This document shows, one piece after another, positions 11,291 to 20,891 of a stretch of 64,000 nucleotides of DNA (position 1 is the stretch's first letter; each line of letters begins with the position of its first letter). The stretch is from Alphaproteobacteria bacterium (lineage in GTDB: Bacteria > Pseudomonadota > Alphaproteobacteria > Kiloniellales > DSM-21159), in the NCBI GenBank assembly GCA_030433005.1, contig JAUILQ010000009.1:53381-117380 (forward strand). The letters run 5' to 3'. Both the position numbers and the translations under genes were made by a program. The notes beneath the pieces are model-generated. The model searched no databases, was not told the origin of the DNA, and saw nothing but the letters and a program-made list of their open reading frames with translations.

Positions 11291-12214
11291 ATGGCTGAGA
11301 TCACGGCCGCGCTGGTCAAGGAGCTGCGCGACAAGACCGGCGCCGGCATGATGGACTGCAAGAAGGCGCTCGGCGAGGCCGGCGGCGACATCGAGGCCGC
11401 CATCGACTGGCTGCGCAAGAAGGGCCTGGCGGCCGCCGCCAAGAAGGCCGGGCGCACCGCCGCCGAGGGTCTGGTCGGCATCGCCGTCGAGGGCGGCCGC
11501 GGCGCCGTCGTCGAGGTCAACGCCGAGACCGACTTCGTCGCCCGCAACGACCAGTTCCAGGGCTATGTCTCGACGGTCACCAGGCTCGCGCTCGCCACCG
11601 ACGGCGACATCGAGACCCTGAAGCAGGCCGCCTATCCCGAGACCGGCCGCACGGTCGCCGACGAGCTGACCCAGCTGATCGCCACGGTCGGCGAGAACAT
11701 GGCGCTGCGCCGCTCGGACGTGCTGGTCGCCGAGCCCGGCGTCGTCGCCGGCTACGTGCACAACCAGACGGCCGAGGGCCTGGGCAAGATCGGCGTGCTG
11801 GTCGCGCTGAAGTCCGAGGGCGACGCCGAGAAGCTGGGCGCGCTCGGCAAGCAGCTGGCGATGCATGTCGCCGCGGCCAATCCGCTGGCGCTCGACCGCA
11901 GCGACGTCGACGCCTCGGCGCTCGACCGCGAGCGCGAGGTGCTGGCCGAGCAGGCGCGTGCCTCGGGCAAGCCCGAGGAGATCATCGCCAAGATGGTCGA
12001 GGGCCGGCTGCGCAAGTTCTACGAGGAGAACTGCCTTGTCGAGCAGACCTTCGTGATCGACGGCGAGACCAAGATCACCAAGGTCCTGGAGAATGCGGCC
12101 AAGGAGGTCGGCGCCCCGGTGACGCTGACGGCCTTCCGCCGCTTCCAGCTCGGCGAGGGCATCGAGAAGGAAGAGAGCGACTTCGCCGCGGAGGTCGCCG
12201 CCGCCCGCGGCTGA
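11291..12214 (+). CDS. tsf: Elongation factor Ts
   Basis: Guanine-nucleotide exchange factor for EF-Tu, 307 residues, normal length. The N-terminal UBA-like domain with [18 protein letters not shown] and the EF-Tu-contact motif TDFVARN at about residues 79-85 are intact. GAGGGAA lies seven bases upstream of the ATG. It is second in the rpsB-tsf-pyrH-frr cluster, where translation factors and nucleotide supply are commonly co-transcribed. Confidence 0.97.
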   Translation: MAEITAALVKELRDKTGAGMMDCKKALGEAGGDIEAAIDWLRKKGLAAAAKKAGRTAAEGLVGIAVEGGRGAVVEVNAETDFVARNDQFQGYVSTVTRLALATDGDIETLKQAAYPETGRTVADELTQLIATVGENMALRRSDVLVAEPGVVAGYVHNQTAEGLGKIGVLVALKSEGDAEKLGALGKQLAMHVAAANPLALDRSDVDASALDREREVLAEQARASGKPEEIIAKMVEGRLRKFYEENCLVEQTFVIDGETKITKVLENAAKEVGAPVTLTAFRRFQLGEGIEKEESDFAAEVAAARG

Positions 12215-12253
12215 GCCCGCGGGGTTGGTCCAACAGGTCCCGGCATCGCCGCA

Positions 12254-12284
12254 GGCGGGTCACGGCCGAAGGCCGTGGCCCGCC
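12254..12284 (+). promoter_or_regulatory. Strong hairpin in the tsf-pyrH spacer
   Basis: A 14-base-pair stem (12254-12267 with 12271-12284) closed by a GAA loop, with one G-U wobble. No T-run follows, so it is either a processing/stability element or a weak terminator that separates pyrH-frr from rpsB-tsf. It ends 27 bases before the pyrH ATG. Confidence 0.45.
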
Positions 12285-12311
12285 GCGGTGTCCGGGCAGG
12301 GGTAGAACGAG

Positions 12312-13037
12312 ATGGCCGACGCGCCGCGCTTCAAGCGCATCCTCCTGAAAGTCTCGGGCGAGGCCTTGATGGGGGAGGGCGAGTTCGGTCTCGACGACGC
12401 CACCGTCACCCGCATCGCCGAGGAGGTGCAGGCGGTCCGCGAGATGGGCGTCGAGATCTGCCTGGTCGTCGGCGGCGGCAACATCTACCGTGGCCTGGCC
12501 GGCGCGTCGCACGGCATGGACCGTACGGCGGCCGACTACATGGGCATGCTGGCCACGGTGATTAACTGCCTTGCCCTGCAGAACGCCCTGGAGCGCCGCG
12601 GCGTCGACACCCGCGTGCAGTCGGCGATCACCATGGTCCGGGTCTGCGAGCCCTACATTCGCCGGCGCGCGCTCAGGCACCTCGAGAAGGGGCGCGTCGT
12701 CATCTTCGCCGCCGGCACGGGCAACCCCTTCTTCACGACCGACACGGCGGCGGCGCTGCGCGCCTCCGAGATGGAGTGCGACGCCCTGATGAAAGGCACC
12801 AAGGTCGACGGCGTCTACGACGCCGACCCGATGAAGGTGCCCGACGCCAAGCGCTTCGAGCGGCTCGGCTACCGCGAGGTGCTGACCCGCGATCTCGGGG
12901 TCATGGACCAGGCAGCCATTTCGCTGGCGAAGGACAACAACATTCCGATAGTAGTCTTCTCGATCGTCGAGCCCGGCGCGCTGGCCGCAACGGTGCGCGG
13001 CGAGGGACGATTAACAGTGGTAGACGGTGGGAAGTAG
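12312..13037 (+). CDS. pyrH: Uridylate kinase
   Basis: UMP kinase of the amino acid kinase fold (241 residues) that makes UDP for RNA, DNA and cell-wall precursors. Conserved elements include KVSGEAL near the N-terminus, [33 protein letters not shown] and [10 protein letters not shown]. Bacterial UMP kinases are hexameric and regulated by GTP and UTP. An AGGGG lies upstream of the ATG. It is followed after 15 bases by frr. Confidence 0.97.
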   Translation: MADAPRFKRILLKVSGEALMGEGEFGLDDATVTRIAEEVQAVREMGVEICLVVGGGNIYRGLAGASHGMDRTAADYMGMLATVINCLALQNALERRGVDTRVQSAITMVRVCEPYIRRRALRHLEKGRVVIFAAGTGNPFFTTDTAAALRASEMECDALMKGTKVDGVYDADPMKVPDAKRFERLGYREVLTRDLGVMDQAAISLAKDNNIPIVVFSIVEPGALAATVRGEGRLTVVDGGK

Positions 13038-13052
13038 CCCGGGGAAGCAACG

Positions 13053-13610
13053 ATGGCGGACGCCTTACTGAAAGACATCGAAAAGCGCATGGACAGTGCC
13101 GTCGATGCCGTGAAGCGCGAGTTCGCGGGCCTGCGCACGGGCCGCGCCTCGACGGGCCTGCTGGAGCCGGTGATGGTCGAGGCCTACGGCTCGAGCATGC
13201 CGCTGAACCAGGTGGGCACGATCTCCGTGCCCGAGCCGCGGATGATCGTGGTCAACGTCTGGGACCGCAAGCTGATCGGCCCGACCGAGAAGGCCATCCG
13301 CGAGGCCGGACTCGGCCTCAATCCGGCCACCGACGGTCCGATGATCAGGGTGCCGATCCCGCCTTTGTCCGAGGAGCGGCGCCAGGAGCTGGTCAAGGTC
13401 GCCGGCAAGTATGCCGAGCAGGGCAAGGTCGCCGTGCGCAACGTCCGGCGCGACGGCATGGAGTCGCTCAAGAAGATGGAGAAGGATCACGAGATCTCCG
13501 AGGACGAGCAGCGACGCCGCAGCGACGAGATCCAGAAGCTGACGGACCGCCACGTCCAGCGGATCGACGAGGCCTTCACCGCGAAGCAGGCGGAGATCAT
13601 GCAGGTTTGA
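13053..13610 (+). CDS. frr: Ribosome recycling factor
   Basis: Splits post-termination ribosomes together with EF-G. The 185-residue length is standard, with conserved [12 protein letters not shown] and [10 protein letters not shown] motifs. GGGGAAG precedes the ATG by five bases. It forms the end of the rpsB-tsf-pyrH-frr block; uppS begins 88 bases further on. Confidence 0.97.
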   Translation: MADALLKDIEKRMDSAVDAVKREFAGLRTGRASTGLLEPVMVEAYGSSMPLNQVGTISVPEPRMIVVNVWDRKLIGPTEKAIREAGLGLNPATDGPMIRVPIPPLSEERRQELVKVAGKYAEQGKVAVRNVRRDGMESLKKMEKDHEISEDEQRRRSDEIQKLTDRHVQRIDEAFTAKQAEIMQV

Positions 13611-13621
13611 CCTCGCTCGAC

Positions 13622-13655
13622 GGCGGGGCGACCAGGACTGGCGGGGCGATCAGGA
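13622..13655. repeat. Short direct repeat in the frr-uppS spacer
   Basis: GGCGGGGCGACCAGGA (13622-13637) is followed after two bases by GGCGGGGCGATCAGGA (13640-13655), one mismatch in 16. Probably a small local duplication; no function is implied. Confidence 0.5.
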
Positions 13656-13698
13656 ACGCCGAAGCGGCCGCGACGACGGTCGGGGAGAGGTCAGGACG

Positions 13699-14412
13699 GT
13701 GAGCGAGGTACCGACTCACGTCGCGATCATCATGGACGGCAACGGACGCTGGGCGCAGGCCCGGGGCCTGCCGCGCGTCGCCGGGCATCGCCAGGGCGCC
13801 GAGGCCGTGCGCCGGACGGTGCGCGCGGCTGCCGACCTCGGCGTGCGCTACCTGACCCTCTACTCCTTTTCCAGCGAGAACTGGAAGCGCCCGATGGCCG
13901 AGGTCGAGCAGCTGATGGAGCTGCTCCGCCGCTACCTGCGCAGCGAGATCGCCGAGCTCTACGAGCAGGGCGTCCGGCTGCGCGTCATCGGCGACCGCGA
14001 CCGCCTTGCGCCCGACATCGTGCGGCTGATCGACGAGGCCGAGTCGACGACCCGCGACAACGACCGCCTGACCCTGGTCATGGCGCTGTCCTACGGCTCG
14101 CGCCAGGAGATGGCCGCCGCGGCCCGGGCGATCGCGCGCGAGGCGGCGGCGGGCCGGCTCGATCCCGAGGCGGTCGACGAGGACTGCTTCGCCTCGCATC
14201 TCTTCACGAGCGACATCCCGGATCCGGACCTGCTGATCCGCACCAGCGGCGAGATGCGCGTCAGCAACTTCCTGCTGTGGCAGCTCGCCTATGCGGAGTT
14301 CGTCTTTACCGACCGTTTCTGGCCGGACTTCGGACAGACCGACCTGGCCGCGGCGGTCGAGGAGTTCAGCCGGCGCGAGCGACGCTACGGTGCAGCCGTC
14401 TCTGCCGGATAG
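13699..14412 (+). CDS. uppS: Undecaprenyl diphosphate synthase (cis-prenyltransferase)
   Basis: Makes the C55 lipid carrier for peptidoglycan and surface polysaccharides from farnesyl diphosphate and IPP. It has 237 residues from a GTG start preceded by GGAGAGGTCAGGA. The family signature HVAIIMDGNGRWA (with the catalytic Asp) is at the N-terminus, followed by SSENWKRP, and DLLIRTSGEMRVSNFLLWQ and FWPDF near the end. It leads into cdsA, dxr and rseP, the usual order in proteobacteria. Confidence 0.96.
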   Translation: MSEVPTHVAIIMDGNGRWAQARGLPRVAGHRQGAEAVRRTVRAAADLGVRYLTLYSFSSENWKRPMAEVEQLMELLRRYLRSEIAELYEQGVRLRVIGDRDRLAPDIVRLIDEAESTTRDNDRLTLVMALSYGSRQEMAAAARAIAREAAAGRLDPEAVDEDCFASHLFTSDIPDPDLLIRTSGEMRVSNFLLWQLAYAEFVFTDRFWPDFGQTDLAAAVEEFSRRERRYGAAVSAG

Positions 14413-14428
14413 CCGACGCTCCCGGCCG

Positions 14429-15286
14429 ATGGTGACCCGGGTCCTGTCGTCCCTGGTCCTGGGGCCGGTCGTCCTGCTGGCGATCTACCTGGGGCCGCCG
14501 ACGAGCGACGGGCTGCTGCTCGCCGTCGCCGCGGTGCTGGCCTGGGAGTGGGGCTCGGTCTGCGGCCGGCGCCGCGGCCTCGGCGCCGCGGAGAGCGCGC
14601 TGGTCGCCGCCTGTCTCGCCGCCGTCGCGGCCGGCGCCCTGTTCGGCCCGGGCCCGGCCTGCGCGGTCGCCCTGCTCGGTGCCGGGCTGGCGGGGCTGCT
14701 GGCGGCGCGCGACCGCCGCGGCGACCGGGAGCTGGCCCTGTGGTTCGGCTTCGGCGTGCTCTACGTGGCGGTGCCGCTGCTCGCCCTGCAGTGGCTGCGC
14801 GGCCCCGGCTCGCTGAGCGCGCCCCCGGGCCCCGGAACGCTCTCGGCCGGGGGCCTGGCGCTCGGCGCCGGCGAGCCCGGCGAGTGGCGGGTCTACTGGC
14901 TGCTCGGCCTGGTCTGGGCGACCGACGTCGGCGCCTTCTTCGCCGGGCGCGGCCTCAAGGGGCCGAAGCTCTGGCCGCGGATCAGCCCGAACAAGACCTG
15001 GGCGGGCATGGTCGGCGGCCTGGTCGCGGCCGGGCTGACCGGCGCCCTCTTCTCGAGCCTGCAGGCCCCCGGCCTGCTCTGGTGGATGGTGATCCTGAGC
15101 ATGCTTCTCTCTTTCGTCGCCCAGGCCGGCGACTTCTTCGAGTCCGGCGTCAAGCGCCGGTTCGGCGCCAAGGATTCGAGTGGCCTGATCCCCGGCCACG
15201 GCGGCCTGCTCGACCGGGTCGACGGCCTTCTCGCCGCGACGCTGGCCCTTGCCTTCCTGGCATGGCTGGGCAAGGCTCCCTTCTGA
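14429..15286 (+). CDS. cdsA: Phosphatidate cytidylyltransferase
   Basis: Converts phosphatidic acid and CTP to CDP-diacylglycerol, the branch point of phospholipid synthesis, in the inner membrane. About 285 residues with multiple hydrophobic helices. The CDP-DAG synthase signature is present at the C-terminal part (KRRFGAKDSSGLIPGHGGLLDRVD). The ATG at 14429 starts directly at the first helix; a GTG at 14390, overlapping the end of uppS, would add 13 residues and is a fair alternative. It runs almost into dxr (one base between stop and ATG). Confidence 0.94.
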   Translation: MVTRVLSSLVLGPVVLLAIYLGPPTSDGLLLAVAAVLAWEWGSVCGRRRGLGAAESALVAACLAAVAAGALFGPGPACAVALLGAGLAGLLAARDRRGDRELALWFGFGVLYVAVPLLALQWLRGPGSLSAPPGPGTLSAGGLALGAGEPGEWRVYWLLGLVWATDVGAFFAGRGLKGPKLWPRISPNKTWAGMVGGLVAAGLTGALFSSLQAPGLLWWMVILSMLLSFVAQAGDFFESGVKRRFGAKDSSGLIPGHGGLLDRVDGLLAATLALAFLAWLGKAPF

Positions 15287-15287
15287 G

Positions 15288-16493
15288 ATGGCCGTCGTCG
15301 ACACCCTTCTGCCGGAGCCGGACGCCGCCCCGCGGCGCATCGCCGTGCTGGGCGCCACCGGCTCGATCGGCGGTTCGACCCTCGACCTGGTCGCCCGCAA
15401 TCCGGGGCTGTTCGAGCTCGAGGCGCTGACCGCCCACCGTTCGGTCGCCGCACTCGCCGAGCAGGCGCTGCGACTGCGCCCGCGCTTCGTCGCGCTGGCC
15501 GATCCGGACGGCTACGCCGAGCTCAAGTCGGCGCTCGACGGCAGCGGCATCGAGGTCGCCGCCGGCGAGGAGGCGGTGGTCGAGGCGGCGAGCCGCCCCT
15601 CGGACTTCGTGATGTCGGGCATCGTCGGCGCCGCCGGCCTGCCGCCGACCCTCGCGGCGGTACGCCGCGGCGCGACCGTCGGTCTCGCCAACAAGGAGAC
15701 GCTGGTCTGCGCCGGCGAGCTGATGACCGCCGAGGTCGGCCGCTGCGGCGCGACGCTGCTGCCGGTCGACTCGGAGCACAACGCGATCTTCCAGGTCCTC
15801 GACTCCGAGGAGCCGGCGGCGGTCGACAGGCTGATCCTGACCGCCTCGGGCGGGCCGTTCCGAACGCGCACGCTGGAGGAGATGCGCGCGGCGACGCCGG
15901 CCGAGGCCGTGGCCCATCCGAACTGGTCGATGGGCGCCAAGATCTCCGTCGATTCGGCGACGATGATGAACAAGGGCCTGGAGCTGATCGAGGCGCACCA
16001 CCTGTTCGGCTTCGACGAGACGCGCATCGACATCCTGGTCCACCCGCAGTCGGTCATCCACTCGCTGGTCGCCTACGTCGACGGCTCGGTGCTGGCCCAG
16101 CTCGGCCAGCCCGACATGCGCACGCCGATCGCCTATGCCCTGGCCTGGCCGAAGCGGATGGCGGCCCCGGTCGACAAGCTGGACCTCGCCCAGGTCGCGA
16201 CCCTGACCTTCGAGGCGCCGGATGCCGTGCGCTTCCCGGCGCTGCGCCTGGCGAGGGAGGCGCTGCGCCAGGGCGGCAGCGCGCCAGCCGTTCTGAACGC
16301 CGCCAACGAGGTCGCCGTCGCCGCCTTCCTGGCCGGCCGCATCGGCTTCCTGGCGATCGCCGAGGCCGTCGAGCGGTCGCTCGAGCGCTGCAGCTGGATC
16401 CCGATCGAGGGCCTGCAGGCGCTCTTCGCCCTCGACCGCGAGGCGCGTCGCTGTGCGGAGGAGATCGTCGAGGAACTCGCCGCCCGCGGCTGA
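15288..16493 (+). CDS. dxr: 1-deoxy-D-xylulose 5-phosphate reductoisomerase
   Basis: NADPH-dependent second step of the MEP isoprenoid pathway, making 2-C-methylerythritol 4-phosphate. 401 residues. The N-terminal Rossmann motif VLGATGSIG and the metal/substrate residues in PVDSEHNAIFQ, ASGGPFR, HPNWSMGAKISVDSATMMNKGLE and HPQS are all intact. It feeds IPP to the nearby uppS product. Confidence 0.97.
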   Translation: MAVVDTLLPEPDAAPRRIAVLGATGSIGGSTLDLVARNPGLFELEALTAHRSVAALAEQALRLRPRFVALADPDGYAELKSALDGSGIEVAAGEEAVVEAASRPSDFVMSGIVGAAGLPPTLAAVRRGATVGLANKETLVCAGELMTAEVGRCGATLLPVDSEHNAIFQVLDSEEPAAVDRLILTASGGPFRTRTLEEMRAATPAEAVAHPNWSMGAKISVDSATMMNKGLELIEAHHLFGFDETRIDILVHPQSVIHSLVAYVDGSVLAQLGQPDMRTPIAYALAWPKRMAAPVDKLDLAQVATLTFEAPDAVRFPALRLAREALRQGGSAPAVLNAANEVAVAAFLAGRIGFLAIAEAVERSLERCSWIPIEGLQALFALDREARRCAEEIVEELAARG

Positions 16494-16612
16494 CCGCGGC
16501 GCGCCCCCGGGCGCCGATCGGCGAGGCCCCTGCGACGCCGCTTCCCTTGCTTTCCGGCGGCCGAGGCGCGATCTAACTACCTGTCCCTTTCCTAGAAGAG
16601 ACCCGAAGCGAC

Positions 16613-17830
16613 ATGGACCTTCTGTCTTTCCTGCCCATGGACAGCCTGGAAGCGATTCTGATCTCGATCGCCGCCTTCCTGGTCATCCTGACCGTTCTGG
16701 TGTTCGTCCACGAGCTCGGTCACTTCTGGGTGGCGCGGCGCTGCGGCGTGAAGTGCGAGGCCTTTTCCATCGGTTTCGGCCCGGAGCTGTTCGGCTGGAC
16801 CGACAGCCAGGGCACGCGCTGGAAGATCAGCGCGCTGCCGCTCGGCGGCTACGTCAAGATGTTCGGCGACGCCGACGCGACCAGCAGCCGCCCGGCGCCG
16901 GCGATCCAGGAGGCGGTGGCAGGGCAGGAGGCCTCGAAGGGGGAGCCGGGCGAGGGCGAGGAGACCGGCGACTGGGCCGGCGGCCGCACCCGGCCGCTGA
17001 CCGCCGAAGAGCGAGCCATGTCGTTCCACCACAAGACGCTCGGCCAGCGCACCGCGGTCGTCGCCGCCGGGCCGGCGGCGAACTTCCTCTTCGCCATCGT
17101 GGTGATGACCGCCTTCTTCATCTACCCGGGACAGCCGACGACCCCGGCGGTGATCGGCGGTGTCGTCGAGGACAGCGCCGCCGAGGCCGCGGGCATCGAG
17201 GTCGGCGACCGCATCGTCGAGATCAACGGCACGGCGATCGAGCGCTTCGAGCAGGTCCAGCGCATCGTCCACCTGAATCTGGACGCGCCGGTCGAGATCC
17301 TGGTCGAGCGCGGCGACCGCCTGGTCGAGCTGACCGCGACGCCCGAGATCGTCGTGCGCGAGGACGCGATGGGCAAGGAGGTGCGGCTGCCCCTGCTGGG
17401 CATTCAGGCCAGCGGCAGCGCCTTCGAGCCGAAGGGCCTGACCGCGCCCTGGACGGCGGTGCAGGAGACCGCGTCGCTGACCGTCGGCACGCTCAAGGCG
17501 GTTTGGCAGATGGTCGTGGGGACCCGCGGGACCGACGAGCTGGGCGGCCCGATCCGTATCGCCGAGATGTCGGGCCAGGTTGCGCAGACCGGCCTGATCT
17601 CGGTCGTCTGGTTCATGGCCGTGCTGTCGATCAACCTGGGGCTGATCAATCTCTTCCCGGTGCCGATGCTGGACGGCGGCCACCTGCTGTTCTATGCCAT
17701 CGAGGGGGTGCGCGGCCGTCCGCTGGGCGAGCGCGCCCAGGAGTACGGCTTTCGGATCGGGCTCGCGCTGGTGCTCACGCTGTTCGTCTTCGTGACCTGG
17801 AACGACCTGTCGCGCCACCTTGTTTTCTGA
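16613..17830 (+). CDS. rseP: Site-2 protease RseP (intramembrane zinc metalloprotease)
   Basis: Inner-membrane S2P protease. In other proteobacteria it cleaves anti-sigma factors and signal-peptide remnants during envelope stress. 405 residues. The zinc site HELGH is at residues 33-37 in the first helix, and the second metal motif NLFPVPMLDGG at about 346-356 supplies Asp354. One PDZ domain lies between (about 180-260). An acidic, Gly/Glu-rich insertion at about residues 87-132 separates the first helices from TM2. A second ATG at 16637 is possible. It is followed by bamA, as in many proteobacteria. Confidence 0.95.
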   Translation: MDLLSFLPMDSLEAILISIAAFLVILTVLVFVHELGHFWVARRCGVKCEAFSIGFGPELFGWTDSQGTRWKISALPLGGYVKMFGDADATSSRPAPAIQEAVAGQEASKGEPGEGEETGDWAGGRTRPLTAEERAMSFHHKTLGQRTAVVAAGPAANFLFAIVVMTAFFIYPGQPTTPAVIGGVVEDSAAEAAGIEVGDRIVEINGTAIERFEQVQRIVHLNLDAPVEILVERGDRLVELTATPEIVVREDAMGKEVRLPLLGIQASGSAFEPKGLTAPWTAVQETASLTVGTLKAVWQMVVGTRGTDELGGPIRIAEMSGQVAQTGLISVVWFMAVLSINLGLINLFPVPMLDGGHLLFYAIEGVRGRPLGERAQEYGFRIGLALVLTLFVFVTWNDLSRHLVF

Positions 17831-17943
17831 TATGCCGACTAGCCTAAGGGCCGGGGCCCGAGACACCGGAGCCTGACAAGAACCGGGGGAACGGAGGAGG
17901 CGTGTCGGTTGATTGTTGCCAGGGGGGATCGCGCTTGCCTGCC

Positions 17944-20241
17944 ATGACAGTTGGGCGCGGAGCCGCGCTGCTGTGCGGCTTCTTTGCTTTGCTGCTGCTC
18001 GTCTTGCCGCTGGGGCGCGCGTCCGCGCAGATCGTCCAGCCGGGCGGCGTCATCCAGGAGATCCGGATCGAGGGCGCGCAGCGCGTCGATCCCGAGACCG
18101 TCCGCAGCTACATGCGCACGAACCTGGGCGAGGCTTTCGATCCGATCGCCCTCGACCAGTCGCTCAAGAGCCTGTTCGAGACCGGACTGTTCGCCGACGT
18201 GACGCTGGCGCGTAACGGCAACACGCTGATCGTCAACGTCGTCGAGAACCCGGTCATCAACCGAATCGCCTTCGAGGGCAACCAGCGCATCGAGGACGAG
18301 CAGCTGCAGGGCGAGATCGAGCTCAGGCCGCGCGTCGTCTTCACCCGCACCAAGGTCCAGAACGACGTCCAGCGGATCCTCGAGATCTACCGCCGCGAGG
18401 GCCGCTTCAACGCCAGCGTCGAGCCGAAGATCATCCAGCTCGAGCAGAACCGAGTCGACCTGGTCTTCGAGATCGACGAGGGCGAGATCACCGGCATCTC
18501 GGCGATCAACTTCGTCGGCAACCGGGAGTTCTCGGACGGCGAGCTGCGCAGCGAGCTGGCGACGGTCGAAACCGCCTGGTGGCGCTTCTTTACCTCGGCC
18601 GACGTCTACGATCCGGACCGCCTGGCCTTCGACCGCGAGAACCTGCGCCGCTTCTATCTGAGCGAAGGCTTCGCGGATTTCCGCGTGGTGTCGACGGTGG
18701 CCGAGCTGGATCCCGACCGCTCGTCCTTCATCATCACCTTCACGGTCGAGGAGGGGCCGCGCTACCGCTTCGGCGCCATCGACCTGAACACCACGCTCAA
18801 GGACCTCGACCCCGAGGCGGTGCGCGACAGCGTCGAGACGGTCGAGGGCGAGTGGTACGACGCCAGCCTGGTCGACGAGACGGTCGACGCGCTGACCGAG
18901 GAGGTCAGCAACCTCGGCTACGCCTTCGTCGACATCCGCACGCGCACCGACCGCGACCGCGAGAACCTGACGATCGGCCTGACCTACGAGATCGAGGAGG
19001 GGCCGAAGGTCTATGTCGAGCGCATCGACATCGAAGGCAACGTGCGCACGCTCGACCGCGTCATCCGGCGCGAGTTCCGCCTGGTGGAGGGCGACGCCTT
19101 CAACGCCGCCAAGCTGCGCCGGTCGCGCGAGCGCATCCGCAACCTCGAGTTCTTCCAGGCCGTGGAGGTCACCAACGAGCCGGGCAGCGCGCCGGACAAG
19201 ACGGTGGTCAAGGTCGAGGTCGAGGAGGCCTCGACCGGCGAGGTCTCGCTGGGTGCCGGCGTCTCGACCTCGGTCGGCCCGCTCGCGCGCATCCAGATCC
19301 GCGAGCGCAACCTGCTCGGCCGCGGCCAGGACCTGCGCCTCGGGTTCCAGCTGTCGGGCATCTCGACCCAGCTCGACCTGAGCTTCACCGAGCCCTACTT
19401 CATGGGGCGCGACGTCTCGGCCGGCTTCGACCTGTTCCGCAACACCCTGGAGCGCGAGGAGAGCAGCTTCGACCAGAAGCGGCTCGGCGGCGCCCTCCGG
19501 GCCGGCTACAACGTCACGGAGTACACCCGGAACATCTGGCGCTACCAGCTGGAGCGGCGCACGATCGAGGACGTCAAGGACGACGCCTCCTTCGCGGTCA
19601 AGTCCGAGGAGGGCACGACGATCCGCTCCGGCATCAACCAGGAGCTGATCTGGGACCGCACCGAGGGCGGCCCGAACCCGACCTCCGGCTTCCTGCTGAG
19701 CTACGAGACCAACGTGACCGGCCTGGGCGGCGACGTCCGCTTCCTGCGCAACGAGGTCAAGGGCAACTACTACCACCCGATCGACGCCCTGGGAGAGGAG
19801 TTCACCATCTTCCTGGGCGGCACCGGCGGCCACATGCTCGGCCTCGGCCAGGACACCCGCGTCTCCGACCGCTTCTTCCTGGGCGGCACGACCTTCCGCG
19901 GTTTCGAGTTCGGCGGCGTCGGCCCGCGCGACATCCCCTCCGGCGACGCGATCGGCGGCAAGCAGTACTACAAGGGAACCGTGGAGGTGCGCTTCCCGCT
20001 CGGCTTCCAGGATGCGCTGGACGTGCAGGGGCGCCTGTTCGCGGACGCCGGCGCGGTCTGGGGCTTCGACGGCGACACCGCCACGGTGAACGACTCCAGC
20101 GCGCCGCGCCTGGCGATCGGTCCGGGCCTGGTCTGGAACTCGCCGCTCGGCCTGGTCGCGATCGACTTCGGCTTCCCGATCATCAAAGAGGAATTCGACG
20201 AGACGCAGCTGGTGAACTTCAGCTTCGGCGTCCAGTTCTGA
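17944..20241 (+). CDS. bamA: Outer membrane protein assembly factor BamA
   Basis: Central beta-barrel of the BAM complex that inserts outer-membrane proteins. About 765 residues: signal peptide (hydrophobic run, then RASAQ), five POTRA domains over about the first 400 residues, then the 16-strand barrel ending in Phe (FSFGVQF), the usual C-terminal signature. The start is uncertain. A GTG at 17902 has GGAGGAGG only one base upstream, too close to work well; a TTG at 17935 lies behind an AGGGGGGA; the ATG at 17944 gives a clean signal peptide and was taken. skp follows two bases after the stop. Confidence 0.95.
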   Translation: MTVGRGAALLCGFFALLLLVLPLGRASAQIVQPGGVIQEIRIEGAQRVDPETVRSYMRTNLGEAFDPIALDQSLKSLFETGLFADVTLARNGNTLIVNVVENPVINRIAFEGNQRIEDEQLQGEIELRPRVVFTRTKVQNDVQRILEIYRREGRFNASVEPKIIQLEQNRVDLVFEIDEGEITGISAINFVGNREFSDGELRSELATVETAWWRFFTSADVYDPDRLAFDRENLRRFYLSEGFADFRVVSTVAELDPDRSSFIITFTVEEGPRYRFGAIDLNTTLKDLDPEAVRDSVETVEGEWYDASLVDETVDALTEEVSNLGYAFVDIRTRTDRDRENLTIGLTYEIEEGPKVYVERIDIEGNVRTLDRVIRREFRLVEGDAFNAAKLRRSRERIRNLEFFQAVEVTNEPGSAPDKTVVKVEVEEASTGEVSLGAGVSTSVGPLARIQIRERNLLGRGQDLRLGFQLSGISTQLDLSFTEPYFMGRDVSAGFDLFRNTLEREESSFDQKRLGGALRAGYNVTEYTRNIWRYQLERRTIEDVKDDASFAVKSEEGTTIRSGINQELIWDRTEGGPNPTSGFLLSYETNVTGLGGDVRFLRNEVKGNYYHPIDALGEEFTIFLGGTGGHMLGLGQDTRVSDRFFLGGTTFRGFEFGGVGPRDIPSGDAIGGKQYYKGTVEVRFPLGFQDALDVQGRLFADAGAVWGFDGDTATVNDSSAPRLAIGPGLVWNSPLGLVAIDFGFPIIKEEFDETQLVNFSFGVQF

Positions 20242-20243
20242 CC

Positions 20244-20885
20244 ATGCCTCCCTTCCGACGTGCTGCCGCCGTGCCGGCGTCGCTCCCGCTGTCCTCGTCC
20301 GCCCGCGCACCGGGGCTCGGCCTGGCGGTCGCGCTGCTGCTGGCGCCGCTGCTCTGCCTCGGCGTCTGGCCGGCCGGCGAGGCCCTGGCGCAGCGCCAGC
20401 AGGAGCGTGGCGGCGACGACGGTCTTGCGGTCCTGATCGTGGATTCCCAGCGCATCCTGCGCGAGGCCGACGCCGTGCAGCTGCTGCAGAGCGGCATCGA
20501 GAGCGAGCGCGACGCTTTCCGCGAGCAGCTCCGCGAGCACGAGGCGGAGCTGCGCGAGGACGATGCCGAGCTGACCCGCGAGCGCAGCAGCCTGACCAAC
20601 GACGAGTATCTGAAGCGCCGCCACGACCTGGAGCAGCGTTACGCCGGCTACCAGAGCGAGATCGCAGAGCGGCGGCGCGCGCTGGAGGGTCGCTTCTCCA
20701 AGGGCATGCGCCTGGTCGAGAGCCGGCTGCTCGAGATCGTCCGCGACCTCGCCGAGGAGCGCGGAGTCGGCCTCGTGCTGTCGAAGTCGGCGGTGCTGCT
20801 GACCGATCCCGCGTACGACGCGACCGAAGAGGTGATGCGGCGCCTGAACGACGCCCTGCCGCGCGTCGAGCTGCCGAAGGAATAG
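20244..20885 (+). CDS. skp: OmpH/Skp-family periplasmic chaperone
   Basis: Periplasmic holdase that escorts unfolded outer-membrane proteins to BAM. 213 residues. A long N-terminal signal region with a hydrophobic helix (about 28-48) ends at ALAQ; then comes the OmpH core VLIVDSQRILREADA, and a long charged alpha-helical coiled-coil arm (about 85-150). Its position directly between bamA and lpxD is the classic arrangement. Confidence 0.93.
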   Translation: MPPFRRAAAVPASLPLSSSARAPGLGLAVALLLAPLLCLGVWPAGEALAQRQQERGGDDGLAVLIVDSQRILREADAVQLLQSGIESERDAFREQLREHEAELREDDAELTRERSSLTNDEYLKRRHDLEQRYAGYQSEIAERRRALEGRFSKGMRLVESRLLEIVRDLAEERGVGLVLSKSAVLLTDPAYDATEEVMRRLNDALPRVELPKE

Positions 20886-20891
20886 CTTGCG

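Noticed and set aside
17902..17943. GTG start of bamA at 17902
   Set aside because: The strong GGAGGAGG is only one base from the GTG; the ATG at 17944 gives a clean signal peptide. A TTG at 17935 cannot be excluded.
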